From: Paraburkholderia silvatlantica
Lineage (GTDB): Bacteria; Pseudomonadota; Gammaproteobacteria; Burkholderiales; Burkholderiaceae
Assembly (NCBI RefSeq): GCF_003096715.1
Contig: NZ_QEOL01000007.1
Span: forward strand, 62,001 to 126,000
DNA length: 64,000 nt
Reading direction: 5' to 3'
A model generated the notes under the pieces. That model saw only the letters and a list, made by a program, of their open reading frames with translations, did not search any database and was not told the origin of the DNA. The position numbers and the translations under genes are program-made. Shown here in pieces: positions 9,699 through 19,751 of this stretch (within the stretch, counting starts at the first letter, position 1; the number at the start of each line of letters is the position of its first letter).

Positions 9699-10496
9699 AT
9701 GCCAAAATTCGCCGCGAACCTCACCATGCTGTTCAACGAAGCGCCCTTCCTCGACCGCTTCGCAGCGGCCGCCCAAGCGGGCTTCGACGCCGTGGAGTTC
9801 CTGTTCCCGTATCCGTACAAGGCCGCCGATCTGGCCGAGCGTCTGGAGGTCAACGGGTTGAAACTCGTCCTCCACAACCTGCCTGCGGGCAACTGGGAAG
9901 CGGGCGAACGCGGCATTGCCTGCCTGCCCGAGCGCCGCGGCGAGTTCCAGGAAGGCGTTGGCCGCGCGATCGAATATGCGAAGGCGCTGAAGGTGCCGCA
10001 ACTGAACTGTCTCGTCGGCATTCCGACGGCAGGCGTCGATCGCGAGACGGCGCTCGCCACGATCGTCGATAACCTTCGCTTTGCCGCTGGCGCACTCAAG
10101 CGCGAAGGCATCCGCCTGCTGGTCGAGCCGTGCAATTCGTACGACATTCCCGGCTTCGCGCTGAACCGCTCGGCCGAGGCGCTCGACGTGATCGAAAAGA
10201 CTGGCTCGGACAACCTGTTCCTGCAGTACGACATCTATCACATGCAGCGTATGGAAGGCGAACTCGCCGCGACGATCAAGAAGCACTTCGCGAAGATCGC
10301 CCACATCCAGCTCGCCGACAATCCTGGCCGCAACGAACCCGGCACGGGCGAAATCCACTACCCGTTCCTGTTCGATCTGCTCGACGCGCTCGGCTACGAA
10401 GGCCACATCGGCTGCGAGTACAAGCCGCGCACGACGACCGTCGAAGGTCTCGGCTGGCTGCGCGGCGCCAGGAGGCGCACCGCCGAACTTGCCTGA
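9699..10496 (+). CDS. hyi: Hydroxypyruvate isomerase
   Basis: TIM-barrel sugar-phosphate isomerase family (AP endonuclease 2 fold), 265 residues. It interconverts hydroxypyruvate and tartronate semialdehyde. The start MPKFAANLTMLFNEAPFLDR and motifs LVEPCNSYDIPGF, LQYDIYHMQRMEGEL and EYKPRTTTVEGLGW match Hyi, including metal-binding Glu, Asp and His positions. The ATG at 9699 is favoured over an upstream extension because it gives the family start. Located between gcl and glxR. Confidence 0.94.
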   Translation: MPKFAANLTMLFNEAPFLDRFAAAAQAGFDAVEFLFPYPYKAADLAERLEVNGLKLVLHNLPAGNWEAGERGIACLPERRGEFQEGVGRAIEYAKALKVPQLNCLVGIPTAGVDRETALATIVDNLRFAAGALKREGIRLLVEPCNSYDIPGFALNRSAEALDVIEKTGSDNLFLQYDIYHMQRMEGELAATIKKHFAKIAHIQLADNPGRNEPGTGEIHYPFLFDLLDALGYEGHIGCEYKPRTTTVEGLGWLRGARRRTAELA

Positions 10497-10539
10497 GCCC
10501 CTACGCACATTGACGCATTCGCTTTAACGGAGACACAAG

Positions 10540-11445
10540 ATGGCAAAGATTGGCTTTATCGGACTCGGCATCATGGGCGCGCACATGGCGCGCAATCTCA
10601 TCAAGGGCGGCCACACGCTCGCCGTGAACGGCAAGTACCCGGTACCCGACGACCTGCGCACGCAAACCGAAGTCGTCGCCGATTCGACGGCGGTCGCGAA
10701 GGCGTCGGACATCGTCATCGTGATGGTGCCGGACACCCCCGATGTCGCCAACGTCCTGTTCGCCGACGACGGCGTCGCCAAGGGTCTCTCGGCCGGCAAA
10801 CTCGTGATCGACATGAGCTCGATCTCGCCGCTCGAAACCCAGCAGTTCGCCAAACAGATCAACGCGCTCGGCTGCGACTATCTCGACGCGCCGGTCTCGG
10901 GCGGCGAAGTCGGCGCACGCGAAGCCACGCTCTCGATCATGGTCGGAGGCCCGCAAAAGGCGTTCGATTTCGCGAGGCCCCTGTTCGAATTGATGGGCAA
11001 GAACATCTCGCTCGTCGGCGACAACGGCGCGGGCCAGACCACGAAGGTCGCCAACCAGATCATCGTCGCGCTGAACATCGAGGCCGTGGCCGAAGCCCTG
11101 CTCTTCGCAGCCCGTTCGGGCGCCGATCCGGAGCGTGTGCGCCAGGCGCTGATGGGCGGCTTCGCTTCGTCGCGCATTCTCGAAGTGCACGGCGAGCGCA
11201 TGACGAAGCGCACGTTCAATCCGGGCTTTCGCATCGAGCTGCACCAGAAGGACCTGAACCTCGCGATCGACGGCGCGCGCAAGCTGGGCATCGCGCTGCC
11301 CCACACCGCGAGCGCGCAGCAGCTCTTCAGCGTGTGCGCCGCGCACGGCGGCAAGGCGTGGGACCACTCGGCCATGATCCGCGCGCTCGAGATCATGGCG
11401 AACTTCGAGATCGCCGAGCCGCAAGCGCAGGTGAAGGTGGCTTGA
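10540..11445 (+). CDS. glxR: 2-hydroxy-3-oxopropionate (tartronate semialdehyde) reductase
   Basis: NAD(P)H-dependent reductase that turns tartronate semialdehyde into glycerate, completing the pathway started by gcl. 301 residues of the beta-hydroxyacid dehydrogenase family: Rossmann motif GFIGLGIMGAHMARNL at the start, substrate loop DAPVSGGEVGAREATLSIMVGG, and catalytic Lys in GQTTKVANQI. A GGAG site precedes the ATG. Third gene of the operon. Confidence 0.95.
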   Translation: MAKIGFIGLGIMGAHMARNLIKGGHTLAVNGKYPVPDDLRTQTEVVADSTAVAKASDIVIVMVPDTPDVANVLFADDGVAKGLSAGKLVIDMSSISPLETQQFAKQINALGCDYLDAPVSGGEVGAREATLSIMVGGPQKAFDFARPLFELMGKNISLVGDNGAGQTTKVANQIIVALNIEAVAEALLFAARSGADPERVRQALMGGFASSRILEVHGERMTKRTFNPGFRIELHQKDLNLAIDGARKLGIALPHTASAQQLFSVCAAHGGKAWDHSAMIRALEIMANFEIAEPQAQVKVA

Positions 11446-11889
11446 GTTTCAGCGGCGGCAGGACGGCGGTTCGTGCGACGCAACGCGCGGACCGCCCGCA
11501 GAACCGGATCACGCATATCGGCGTGCGCGCTGAGACTGAAGCGCACGCGCCTCCCGTGGGGCGCTTCGCGGCGGCGGCAACCGCCGCGAGGCAAATCGGT
11601 GCCGCCCTGGGCTGAGGGCGGCCAGTGGGGTCCGAAAGCGGCGCCCGGTGACGGCGGGGAAGCCTTGGTCGGTCAGACGTCGTCATCGGGTGTCCGCGTG
11701 TCGGATGCCCGTTTTTCGTTGCCTTCCCTTTTTCTCCCCCCGGTTTCACACTCTTTGACGCTGCCCCGATGGACACCTTCGCGGCCACGCTTGCAGAATT
11801 GTGCTTTCATCCGGCTGTCACGCAGACGGGTCAAGGTGGACCCGACGCGTGAGCACCGAGTCATTTCCAGCACGTGAGGAGAGTGATCG
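11446..11889 (+). other. 444-bp gap without a gene
   Basis: No credible coding frame. The right half has a pyrimidine tract and a possible TTTGACG -35-like element near 11754, but no convincing -10 at the right distance. The stretch just before the next gene has a clear GAGGAG ribosome binding site. Probably the promoter region of the BON/LysM gene. Confidence 0.5.
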
Positions 11890-12396
11890 ATGGGCATTAT
11901 CAATTTCATCAAGGAAGCAGGCGAAAAGCTGTTCGGCACGGCGGCAGCGCCTGCCGCCGCGGAGCCCGCTGCCGCACCGGCAGACCCCGCTGCGAATCCC
12001 GCCGAACTGAACCAGAAGGCCAGCGACGCGATCGCCGCCTATATCCGCTCGCAAGGCCTCGACGCCGACAACCTCGGCGTGGCCTACGACAGCGTCTCGC
12101 ACACCGTGACCGTGACCGGCAACGCCGCCGACCAGCCGACGAAAGAGAAGATCCTCGTCGCGGCCGGCAACGTGCAGAACGTCGACAAGGTCGACGACCA
12201 GATGAGCGTGACGAACCCCGCGCCCGAAGCGCAGCATCACACGGTCGTCGCCGGCGACAACCTCTGGAAGATCGCCGAAAAGTACTACGGCAGCGGCGCG
12301 AAGAACGACGCGATCTTCCAGGCGAACACGCCGATGCTCAAGAGCCCGGACAAGATCTATCCGGGTCAGGTCCTCGTGATTCCGCCGCTGCAGTAA
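11890..12396 (+). CDS. kbp: BON- and LysM-domain protein (Kbp/YgaU-like)
   Basis: 168 residues. After an N-terminal helix and an Ala/Pro linker, a BON domain (about residues 45-105, DAIAAYIRSQGLDADNLGV and GNVQNVDKVDDQM) is followed by a LysM domain (HTVVAGDNLWKIAEKYYG, then NPMLKSPDKIYPGQVLVIP-like ending). This order and length match E. coli Kbp, a cytoplasmic potassium-binding protein. No signal peptide is seen, in agreement. Strong GAGGAG ribosome site; single-gene unit ended by a bidirectional terminator. Confidence 0.9.
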   Translation: MGIINFIKEAGEKLFGTAAAPAAAEPAAAPADPAANPAELNQKASDAIAAYIRSQGLDADNLGVAYDSVSHTVTVTGNAADQPTKEKILVAAGNVQNVDKVDDQMSVTNPAPEAQHHTVVAGDNLWKIAEKYYGSGAKNDAIFQANTPMLKSPDKIYPGQVLVIPPLQ

Positions 12397-12428
12397 GCGC
12401 GGCAACACGCAAACGCGGCCAGAAAACA

Positions 12429-12462
12429 AACGGGCCTGGCGGAGCGATCCGCCAGGCCCGTT
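12429..12462 (+). terminator. Bidirectional intrinsic terminator
   Basis: Perfect 15-bp stem (12429-12443 with 12448-12462) around loop GCGA. T-rich sequence follows on the plus side and AAAACAAA precedes, giving T residues on the minus strand. It lies between the convergent BON/LysM and asparaginase genes and serves both. Confidence 0.85.
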
Positions 12463-12483
12463 CTTCGTTGTGCGCGGCCGGAC

Positions 12484-13518
12484 TCAGTACGTGTCGAACA
12501 CGTCCTGCAGCCCCGCCTTGTCGGCCGTGCCCGCTGCCAGCGCGAGCAGCAGCAGCACACGCGCCTTGTACGGGCTGAGCGTGCCCGACGAGACGAAGCC
12601 GAGCGTATCGTCTCTCGCCGCGCCGTTGCGCATCACGTGACCCGAGCCGACGCGCGAGGCGCGCACGACGGCCACGCCCTTGGCAGCCGCCTCGGCCAGC
12701 GACTGCTGCAACGCGCCGTGAATCGAGCCGTTGCCCGTGCCGGCCACGACGAGCCCATCCACGCCGGCGGCAACGAGTGCTTCGACAGCCGCGCGCGACA
12801 CGCCCGCATAGCTCGTCACGATCTCGACCTGCGGCCATTGCGCCGAGGCCGTGAACGGCGTTTCGACCGTATGCGCCCGCAGGGCGCGGCGCTGGAATTC
12901 GACGCGGCCATCCTGCACCCAGCCCAGCGCGCCGATCTCCGGCGACTGGAATGCATCCACCGCGTAGGTGCTGACCTTCGCGACGTCGCGTGCGCAATGA
13001 ATCCGGTTATTGAACGCCACCAGCACGCCCTGCCCGGCCGCCGCCTCGCTCGCGGCGAGCGTGACGGCATTGAGCAGGTTGAGCGGGCCGTCGGCGGAAA
13101 GCGCCGTGGCGGGACGCATGGCCGCCGTCAAGATGCACGGCTTCGTGCTCTTCACCGTGAGATGCAGCAGATACGCTGTTTCTTCGAGCGTATCCGTGCC
13201 GTGCGTGATCACCACGCCGTCGACTGCGTCGCTTGCGAGCAGTTCGTTCACGCGCTGCGCGAGCGTGGTCCACAGCGCGAGCGACATGTCCTTGCTGTCG
13301 ATGCTCGCGACCTGCTCGGCCTGGATGTGGGCGATGGCGTCGAGGCCCGGCACGGCGGCCAGCAGCTGCGCGACGCCGATCACGCCGGCCTGGTAGCCGG
13401 CGGTGTTCGCGGCGTCGGCGGCGGAGCCCGCGATGGTGCCGCCCGTGGCGAGCACGGCGATGCGCGGCAGCGCCTTTGGCGCCGCGGCGCCAAAGGAAGT
13501 GGAAGTGGAAGTATTCAT
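12484..13518 (-). CDS. L-asparaginase
   Basis: Hydrolyses asparagine to aspartate and ammonia. 344 residues. Both family signatures are present: ATGGTIAGSA near residue 25 with the nucleophilic Thr, and VVITHGTDTLEETAYLL with the second catalytic Thr and Asp. The fold matches type II enzymes, but the N-terminus (MNTSTSTSFGAAAPKALPRI) has no hydrophobic signal core, so it is probably cytoplasmic. ATG at 13518 is chosen; the frame upstream is a shadow. Convergent with the BON/LysM gene. Confidence 0.93.
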   Translation of the reverse strand: MNTSTSTSFGAAAPKALPRIAVLATGGTIAGSAADAANTAGYQAGVIGVAQLLAAVPGLDAIAHIQAEQVASIDSKDMSLALWTTLAQRVNELLASDAVDGVVITHGTDTLEETAYLLHLTVKSTKPCILTAAMRPATALSADGPLNLLNAVTLAASEAAAGQGVLVAFNNRIHCARDVAKVSTYAVDAFQSPEIGALGWVQDGRVEFQRRALRAHTVETPFTASAQWPQVEIVTSYAGVSRAAVEALVAAGVDGLVVAGTGNGSIHGALQQSLAEAAAKGVAVVRASRVGSGHVMRNGAARDDTLGFVSSGTLSPYKARVLLLLALAAGTADKAGLQDVFDTY

Positions 13519-13567
13519 GGCGGCGATTTTAAGCGATCCGCCGCCACCGGGAAAATCAGCGCGCTTT

Positions 13568-14494
13568 TCAGGTCGCCTCGCGCAACTGGCTCGCGATCTG
13601 CTGCTCGGTAAGCTGCGGCGCGAACATTTCGATGAGCCGGTACGCGTACTGGCGCAGGAATGCGCCCTTGCGCAGGCCCACCCGGGTCGTGCTCGCATCG
13701 AAGAGATGCTTCGTGTCGAGCGCGACGAGTTCGCTGTCGCGTTTCGGGTCGTAGGCCATCGCCGCGACGATGCCCACGCCCATGCCGAGTTCGACGTAGG
13801 TCTTGATCACGTCCGCGTCGATGGCGGTCAGCACCACGTCGGGCACCACGCCCGCTTTCGCGAACGCCTGGTCGATATGCGAGCGGCCCGTGAAGTCCTG
13901 GTCGTAGGTGATGACCGGATACTCCGCCACGTCTTCGAGCGTGAGATTTTCGCGGCCCACGAGCGGATGCGTCTTCGGCACGACCACCACGTGATGCCAC
14001 GAGTAGCACGGAAACGTCACGATGTCGGGGAAGCGGTCGAGCGCTTCGGTCGAGATGCCGATGTCCGCCTCGCCGTTGATGATCATCTGCGCGATCTGTT
14101 GCGGATTGCCCTGGCGCAGCGCGAGGTGGACTTTCGGAAACACTTCGCGGAACCGGTGCACGACCTTCGGCAGCGCGTAGCGCGCCTGCGTGTGCGTCGT
14201 CGCGACCACGAGGTGGCCGCTGTCCTGGTCAGCAAACTGGCGCGCCACGCGGCGCAGGTTCTCGGCGTCGAGCAGCATGCGCTCGATCAGCTGATGCACG
14301 GCCTTGCCCGGCTCCGTGAGGCCGGTCAGGCGCTTGCCGCGGCGAATGAAAATGTCCACGCCGAGTTCGTCTTCGAGATCCTTGATCTGCTTGGAGACGC
14401 CCGACTGCGACGTATACAGCACATTCGCCACTTCGGTCAGGTTCATGTTCTGCCGCACGGCTTCGCGCACGAAACGCAACTGCTGAAAATTCAT
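13568..14494 (-). CDS. cysB: CysB-family LysR regulator of sulfur assimilation
   Basis: 308-residue LysR protein. The HTH MNFQQLRFVREAVRQNMNLT continuing to LYTSQSGVSKQIKDLEDELG is the CysB/Cbl type. The effector domain carries TTHTQARYALPKVVHRF, the family's ligand loop. It follows the sulfate transporter genes in the same direction (cysA stop to cysB start is 116 bp), which supports a role as the sulfate-limitation activator of that operon. Known CysB proteins sense acetylserine and sulfate; that is family knowledge. Confidence 0.93.
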   Translation of the reverse strand: MNFQQLRFVREAVRQNMNLTEVANVLYTSQSGVSKQIKDLEDELGVDIFIRRGKRLTGLTEPGKAVHQLIERMLLDAENLRRVARQFADQDSGHLVVATTHTQARYALPKVVHRFREVFPKVHLALRQGNPQQIAQMIINGEADIGISTEALDRFPDIVTFPCYSWHHVVVVPKTHPLVGRENLTLEDVAEYPVITYDQDFTGRSHIDQAFAKAGVVPDVVLTAIDADVIKTYVELGMGVGIVAAMAYDPKRDSELVALDTKHLFDASTTRVGLRKGAFLRQYAYRLIEMFAPQLTEQQIASQLREAT

Positions 14495-14569
14495 GGTCTT
14501 TCCTCCGGGACTGCTGACCGATTATTCGTTTTTTGTCGATGCGAGCACTGTAACGCTCATTGCGCCGCG

Positions 14570-14620
14570 ATTTAAGCCGGGAATTCAAGCCGCGAATTCA
14601 AGCCGGGAATTCAGGCCGGA
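14570..14620. repeat. 13-bp tandem repeat at the end of cysA
   Basis: Four consecutive units close to AATTCAAGCCGGG (14570-14581 partial, 14582-14594, 14595-14607, 14608-14620). The last unit contains the cysA stop codon. It may be a small slippage expansion that extends the 3' untranslated region; no function is evident. Confidence 0.8.
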
Positions 14621-15666
14621 AATACGCGCAGCCCGCGCGGCACCGCCGTCACGCCCTCGCCGACCGAAAGCCCCAGCGCGCGCCACGACTCGCGATCGAG
14701 CTCGGCTTCGAGCACACCGCCCGTGCGGCTTTCCAGCTCCACGCGCACCGAGCCGCCCAGCGTCACCACGCGGCGCACGTCGACGACGATGCCGTCGCGG
14801 TGATCGCTCGCTTCGCGGTGCAGCACGAGGTCGTGCGGCCGCACGTAGGCGAGCGCCGGGCCCGCGAAGCTCGCGTGCACCGAGATCGGCTGCGCAGCGC
14901 CCTCGGCGACGAAACCGCGCGCATCCACGCTGCCGCGCAGCCGGTTCGCGGCGCCCAGGAATTCGTAGACGAAGGCCGTCTGCGGATGATCATAGACGTC
15001 CTGCGGGCTGCCCACCTGCTCCACGTGCCCATGATTCATCACGACGATGCGATCGGCCACCTCGAGCGCTTCCTCCTGGTCGTGCGTGACGAAGATCGTC
15101 GAGATGTGCAGGTCGTCGTGCAGGCGGCGCAGCCACGAGCGCAACTCCTTGCGCACCTTGGCGTCGAGCGCGCCGAACGGTTCGTCGAGCAGCAGCACCT
15201 TCGGCTCCACGGCGAGCGCGCGCGCCAGCGCGATGCGCTGACGCTGGCCGCCCGAAAGCTCGGACGGATAGCGCTGCGCGAGCCAGTCGAGCTGCACGAG
15301 CTTGAGCAGCTCATGCACCTTCTCGCGGATCACGGCCTCCGAAGGCCGCTCGCTGCGCGGCTTCACGCGCAGGCCGAACGCCACGTTCTCGAACACCGTC
15401 ATGTGGCGGAACAGCGCGTAATGCTGGAACACGAAGCCCACCTGGCGCTCGCGCGCGCCCACCTCGCCCACGTCCTGGCCTTGCAGCACGACTTGACCCG
15501 CGTCGGCGTATTCGAGGCCCGCGATCACGCGCAGGAGCGTGGTCTTGCCACAACCGGAAGGTCCGAGCAGCGCAACCAGTTCGCCCGGCGGAAAGTCGAG
15601 CGAGACGTTGTCGAGGGCGGTGAAGTCGCCGAAGCGCTTTTGCAGATTGCTGACGGTGATGCCCAT
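14611..15666 (-). CDS. cysA: Sulfate/thiosulfate ABC transporter ATPase CysA
   Basis: 351-residue ATPase energising sulfate import. Walker [17 protein letters not shown] (about residue 34), signature [15 protein letters not shown], Walker [13 protein letters not shown], and switch His in [18 protein letters not shown] sequence. The C-terminal 100 residues form a TOBE-type regulatory domain. Two bases separate it from cysW, consistent with translation coupling in the sbp-cysT-cysW-cysA operon. Confidence 0.96.
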   Translation of the reverse strand: MGITVSNLQKRFGDFTALDNVSLDFPPGELVALLGPSGCGKTTLLRVIAGLEYADAGQVVLQGQDVGEVGARERQVGFVFQHYALFRHMTVFENVAFGLRVKPRSERPSEAVIREKVHELLKLVQLDWLAQRYPSELSGGQRQRIALARALAVEPKVLLLDEPFGALDAKVRKELRSWLRRLHDDLHISTIFVTHDQEEALEVADRIVVMNHGHVEQVGSPQDVYDHPQTAFVYEFLGAANRLRGSVDARGFVAEGAAQPISVHASFAGPALAYVRPHDLVLHREASDHRDGIVVDVRRVVTLGGSVRVELESRTGGVLEAELDRESWRALGLSVGEGVTAVPRGLRVFPA

Positions 15667-15668
15667 GG

Positions 15669-16637
15669 TTACTGCTCCCCTGCTTGAATCGGTTGGCGCA
15701 CGCCGCGAGGCGCCGCGCGTTGTGAAACGTGTTGCACGGCCACGGGTTTCGGGCCGGCGTGGGCGGGAATCTCATCCGCGCCGCGCATCTCCCCCGAAAG
15801 ACGATGCTCCGCGAGCAGCTTCAGGCCAAGCGTGACGAGCGCGAGCAACGCGAGCAGCGATGCCACGGCAAACGCCGCCGCGAAGTTGTACTCGTTGTAA
15901 AGGATCTCGACATGCAGCGGCATCGTGTCGGTCTGGCCGCGAATATGGCCCGACACCACCGAGACCGCGCCGAACTCGCCCATCGCGCGTGCATTGCAAA
16001 GGATCACGCCGTACAGCAAGCCCCAGCGGATATTGGGCAGCGTCACGCGGCGAAACATCTGCCAGCCCGACGCGCCCAGCACGTGTGCAGCCTCTTCTTC
16101 GTCGTTGCCCTGCGCCTGCATCAGCGGAATCAGTTCGCGCGCGACGAACGGGAACGTCACGAAGATCGTCGCGAGGACGATGCCCGGCACAGCGAAGATG
16201 ATCTGAACGTTGTGGTCTTCGAGCCACGGCCCGAGCCAGCCCTGCGCGCCGAACAGCAGCACGTAGATGAGACCCGAAATCACGGGCGAAACCGAAAACG
16301 GCAGGTCGATCAGCGTGGTGAGCAGCGCCTTGCCGCGAAACTCGAACTTGGCGATCGTCCACGAGGCCGCGAGGCCGAAGGCCAGATTCAGCGGCACCGC
16401 GATCGCCGCGGTGATGAGCGTGAGCTTGATCGCGGAGAGCGCGTCGGGGTCGACAAGCGACGTGAAATAGAAGCCGATGCCCTTCGACAGCGCCTGCCAG
16501 AACACGGCGACGAGCGGCAGCACCAGAAACAGCGCGAGAAACGCGAGCGCGATGCCGGTCAGCAGCCAGCGCACCCACGCGGCTTCTGTGACCGGGTCCG
16601 GCCGGCGCGCGCTTCGTTGTTGCGGCGGCATGCTCAT
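15669..16637 (-). CDS. cysW: Sulfate ABC transporter permease CysW
   Basis: 322-residue permease with six predicted membrane segments (first: [21 protein letters not shown]). The EAA loop region [20 protein letters not shown] contacts CysA, and [21 protein letters not shown] is characteristic of CysW. ATG at 16637 overlaps the cysT stop by four bases. The C-terminus has a polar extension of about 40 residues after the last membrane segment. Confidence 0.95.
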   Translation of the reverse strand: MSMPPQQRSARRPDPVTEAAWVRWLLTGIALAFLALFLVLPLVAVFWQALSKGIGFYFTSLVDPDALSAIKLTLITAAIAVPLNLAFGLAASWTIAKFEFRGKALLTTLIDLPFSVSPVISGLIYVLLFGAQGWLGPWLEDHNVQIIFAVPGIVLATIFVTFPFVARELIPLMQAQGNDEEEAAHVLGASGWQMFRRVTLPNIRWGLLYGVILCNARAMGEFGAVSVVSGHIRGQTDTMPLHVEILYNEYNFAAAFAVASLLALLALVTLGLKLLAEHRLSGEMRGADEIPAHAGPKPVAVQHVSQRAAPRGVRQPIQAGEQ

Positions 16638-17533
16638 TGCGCCTCTCCCGCGACGGCTGCGCCCGCCACGCCATTCGGTGCGCTGCCGGCCGAAACGCCC
16701 CGGCTCGTGCGGCGTTGCAGATACCACTGCAGCGAATTGATGAGCAGCAGCATGACGAACGACACGCAGAGCATCATCACGGCGAGCGCTGTTGCGCCCG
16801 CATAGTCGTATTGTTCGAGCTTCGTGATGATGAGCAGCGACGTGATCTCCGACTTCATCGGCACGTTGCCGGCGATGAAGATGACCGAGCCGTACTCGCC
16901 CAGCGCGCGCGCGAACGCGAGCGCGAATCCGGTGAGCAGCGCCGGCAGCACCGCGGGCAGCACGACGCGGCGGAACGTGAGCCAGCGGGAAGCGCCGAGG
17001 CACGCGGCCGCCTCCTCCTGTTCGCGCTCGAAGTCCTCGAGCACCGGCTGCACGGTGCGCACGACGAACGGCAAGCCGATGAAGGTCAGCGCCACGAGCA
17101 CGCCGAGCGGCGTAAAGGCGATCTTCAGACCGAGCGGCTCCAGGAACTGGCCGATCCAGCCATTGCCCGCATACACGGCGGCGAGTGAAATGCCCGCCAC
17201 GGAAGTCGGCAGTGCGAACGGAAGATCGACGAGCGCATCGATCACCCGCTTGAGCGGAAACGTATAACGCACCAGCACCCACGCGAGCAGGAAGCCGAAT
17301 ACCGCATTGATCAGCGCCCCGCCGAGCGCGGCGCTGAACGTGAGCCGGTACGAGGCGATCACGCGCGGCGACCACACGGCGCGCACGAACTGGCTCCAGT
17401 CGAGTGTCGCCGTCTTGACAAAGGTGGCGGCAAGCGGAATGAGCACCACGAGGCTCAGGTAAGCCACCGTGATGCCGAGCGTCAAGCCGAAGCCGGGCAG
17501 CGCACTGGGCTTGCGCAATCGTAACGTTGTCAT
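16634..17533 (-). CDS. cysT: Sulfate ABC transporter permease CysT
   Basis: 299-residue permease paired with CysW. The N-terminus [20 protein letters not shown] starts the first of six membrane segments. EAA loop [20 protein letters not shown] and [18 protein letters not shown] are typical of CysT/CysU. It overlaps cysW by four bases and follows sbp after a gap with a strong hairpin. Confidence 0.95.
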   Translation of the reverse strand: MTTLRLRKPSALPGFGLTLGITVAYLSLVVLIPLAATFVKTATLDWSQFVRAVWSPRVIASYRLTFSAALGGALINAVFGFLLAWVLVRYTFPLKRVIDALVDLPFALPTSVAGISLAAVYAGNGWIGQFLEPLGLKIAFTPLGVLVALTFIGLPFVVRTVQPVLEDFEREQEEAAACLGASRWLTFRRVVLPAVLPALLTGFALAFARALGEYGSVIFIAGNVPMKSEITSLLIITKLEQYDYAGATALAVMMLCVSFVMLLLINSLQWYLQRRTSRGVSAGSAPNGVAGAAVAGEAQ

Positions 17534-17587
17534 GCTCGTCGTCCAGACATGGGTTGCGCGATTCGTGCGTTGCCGATTCGCGCCGAA

Positions 17588-17609
17588 AAGCGCGCCCGCG
17601 GGCGCGCTT
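17588..17609 (-). terminator. Hairpin between sbp and cysT (attenuator-like)
   Basis: A 22-bp perfect palindrome (arms AAGCGCGCCC / GGGCGCGCTT, two-base loop) followed on the minus strand by TTTT. It sits in the sbp-cysT gap. It could stop part of the transcripts, or protect the sbp 3' end, so that the abundant binding protein outnumbers the membrane parts. Confidence 0.65.
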
Positions 17610-17672
17610 CGTTGTTATGCGGCCGCATCGCCATGCGGACCGCTTGCTGCTTGACTGCTTTATTGCGGCTCG

Positions 17673-18731
17673 TTATTGCGGCTGATAGATCGAGTCGAAC
17701 ACGCCGCCATCCGCGAAGTGCGTCTTCTGCGCGTTGGGCCAGCCGCCGAACGTGTCGTCGACCGTGTAGAGCTTGAGCTTCGGAAACTTCGCGGTGAGCG
17801 CCGCCGGGACCTTGTCCGAACGCGGACGGTAGAAGTTCTTCGCGGCGATCTCCTGGCCCTCTTCGCTATAGAGAAACTGCAGGTAGGCCTCGGCCTCCTT
17901 GCGCGTGCCCTTCTTGTCGACGACCTTGTCCACCACGGCAACCGGCGGCTCAGCCAGAATGCTCACGGAAGGCACCACGATCTCGAACTTGTCAGGGCCA
18001 AATTCCTTGAGTGAGAGAAATGCTTCGTTCTCCCATGCAATCAGCACATCGCCGATGCCGCGCTGCACGAAGCTTGTCGTCGCGCCCCGCGCGCCCGAGT
18101 CGAGCACGCCCGCGTTCTTGTAGAGTTTCGAGACGAAGTCCTTCGCCTTCTGCTCGTTGCCGCCCGGCTGGTGCAGCGCATACGCCCACGCCGCGAGATA
18201 GTTCCAGCGCGCGCCGCCCGAGGTCTTCGGGTTCGGCGTGACGATCGAGACGCCGGGCTTCGTCAGATCGTCCCAGTCCTTGATGTGCTTCGGATTGCCC
18301 TTGCGCACCAGGAACACGATGGTCGACGTGTACGGCGAGGCGTTGTCAGGCAGGCGCTTTTGCCAGTCCTTCGCGACGATGCCCTTGTTGGCGAGCGCGT
18401 CGATGTCCCATGCCAGCGCGAGCGTCACGACGTCGGCCTGCAGGCCGTCGAGCACCGAACGCGCCTGTGCGCCCGAGCCGCCATGCGACTGCTTGATGGT
18501 GAGCGTTTCGCCCGTCTTCGCCTTCCATTGCTTGATGAAGGCTTCGTTGATGTCCTGGTACAGCTCGCGCGTCGGATCGTAGGAAACGTTGAGCAGCGAC
18601 GTATCCGCGTGAGCGGTCGCCGGCGCCATTGCCGCCGTCGCCATGACGCCGACGAGCGGCGCAACGCCGATGACCAGTTTTGCCGCCAGTGTTTTCAGCC
18701 AGCCCGCGCGCCCCGTTTGTGTCGTGCCCAT
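17673..18731 (-). CDS. sbp: Periplasmic sulfate-binding protein
   Basis: 352 residues with a signal peptide (Lys-rich n-region [10 protein letters not shown], hydrophobic core, cleavage after ATAHA near residue 42). The mature protein starts [20 protein letters not shown], diagnostic of Sbp/CysP, and includes [20 protein letters not shown] and [16 protein letters not shown], the oxyanion-binding loops. First gene of the transporter operon. The AT-rich gap upstream (18790-18860) is where a CysB-dependent promoter would lie. Confidence 0.95.
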   Translation of the reverse strand: MGTTQTGRAGWLKTLAAKLVIGVAPLVGVMATAAMAPATAHADTSLLNVSYDPTRELYQDINEAFIKQWKAKTGETLTIKQSHGGSGAQARSVLDGLQADVVTLALAWDIDALANKGIVAKDWQKRLPDNASPYTSTIVFLVRKGNPKHIKDWDDLTKPGVSIVTPNPKTSGGARWNYLAAWAYALHQPGGNEQKAKDFVSKLYKNAGVLDSGARGATTSFVQRGIGDVLIAWENEAFLSLKEFGPDKFEIVVPSVSILAEPPVAVVDKVVDKKGTRKEAEAYLQFLYSEEGQEIAAKNFYRPRSDKVPAALTAKFPKLKLYTVDDTFGGWPNAQKTHFADGGVFDSIYQPQ

Positions 18732-18980
18732 CTATCTGTTCTCCGTTCTCGTGTGTGCTCGTTTGCGCTCATTGGTGAACTGCAGCTAACGATGGAGGCC
18801 AGTCTAGCGATCGACTTACATTATTAAAAATGATGTTTTCTTATTTTTTAATACGCAAAAGTGGTAAGGACAGAGGAAGTCGCTGCTGGAACGCGGTTTC
18901 ATCCGCGCAAGCACGGGAAAGCGGCCCGATGGCAACGCTCGGTCGACGAACTTCAAGTAACACTTGAAAAGTGGCGAGTA

Positions 18981-19016
18981 CTGTATAAAAATACAGTTAC
19001 CTGTTCAAACATACAG
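18981..19016 (+). promoter_or_regulatory. Two tandem LexA boxes (SOS operator)
   Basis: Two exact CTGT-N8-ACAG sites: 18981-18996 with spacer ATAAAAAT and 19001-19016 with spacer TCAAACAT. Their starts are 20 bp apart and the second ends seven bases before the lexA ATG. This is the autoregulatory lexA operator, with the promoter buried in the AT-rich spacers. Confidence 0.95.
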
Positions 19017-19023
19017 TGGCGCC

Positions 19024-19674
19024 ATGACCAAACTCACCGCACGACAGCAGCAGGTTTTCGATCTGGTTCGCCGGGCCATCGAGCGCACGGGCTTCCCGCC
19101 CACGCGCGCCGAGATTGCGGCGGAACTCGGCTTCAGCTCGGCCAACTCCGCGGAGGAGCATCTGCGCGCGCTGGCGCGCAAGGGCGTGATCGAACTGGCT
19201 GCGGGCGCCTCGCGCGGCATCCGCCTCGTGCCGGGGCCCGACGACCTGCCGCACCAGTTCACGCTCCCGCACCCGAGCATCATGCAGCTTTCGCTGCCGC
19301 TCGTCGGCCGCGTCGCGGCAGGCAGCCCGATCCTCGCGCAGGAGCACATCTCGCAGAACTACATGTGCGACCCGGCGCTCTTCTCGAGCCGCCCCGACTA
19401 TCTCCTGAAGGTGCGCGGCCTTTCCATGCGCGACGCCGGCATCCTCGACGGCGACCTGCTCGCCGTGCAGAAGAAGGCTGAAGCAAAAGACGGCCAGATC
19501 ATCGTGGCGCGCCTCGGCGACGACGTCACCGTGAAGCGCCTGAAGCGCCGTCCGAATGGGCTCGAGCTCATCGCCGAGAACCCCGATTACGACAATATTT
19601 TTGTCGAGGCCGGCAGCGCGGAATTCGCGCTCGAAGGCATCGCGGTCGGCCTGATCCGACCCACCGAATTCTAA
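19024..19674 (+). CDS. lexA: LexA repressor
   Basis: 216-residue SOS repressor. N-terminal winged [23 protein letters not shown] with [19 protein letters not shown]-terminal S24 domain with cleavage site VAAGSP (Ala-Gly), catalytic Ser in [16 protein letters not shown] and catalytic Lys in [12 protein letters not shown] at 19024 gives the family start [10 protein letters not shown]; an upstream in-frame extension runs across the operators and is not coding. RecA-stimulated self-cleavage is family knowledge. Confidence 0.97.
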   Translation: MTKLTARQQQVFDLVRRAIERTGFPPTRAEIAAELGFSSANSAEEHLRALARKGVIELAAGASRGIRLVPGPDDLPHQFTLPHPSIMQLSLPLVGRVAAGSPILAQEHISQNYMCDPALFSSRPDYLLKVRGLSMRDAGILDGDLLAVQKKAEAKDGQIIVARLGDDVTVKRLKRRPNGLELIAENPDYDNIFVEAGSAEFALEGIAVGLIRPTEF

Positions 19675-19751
19675 GCAATCCGTCTGCGCGCAGTTTCCAG
19701 CGCAGTTTCCACATTGTTTGCGCATTGGCTGCGCACCGCCTGGAGAGAGTC

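Noticed and set aside
11446..11889. Possible small genes between glxR and the BON/LysM gene
   Set aside because: Short Arg/Pro-rich frames on both strands without ribosome sites or family features.
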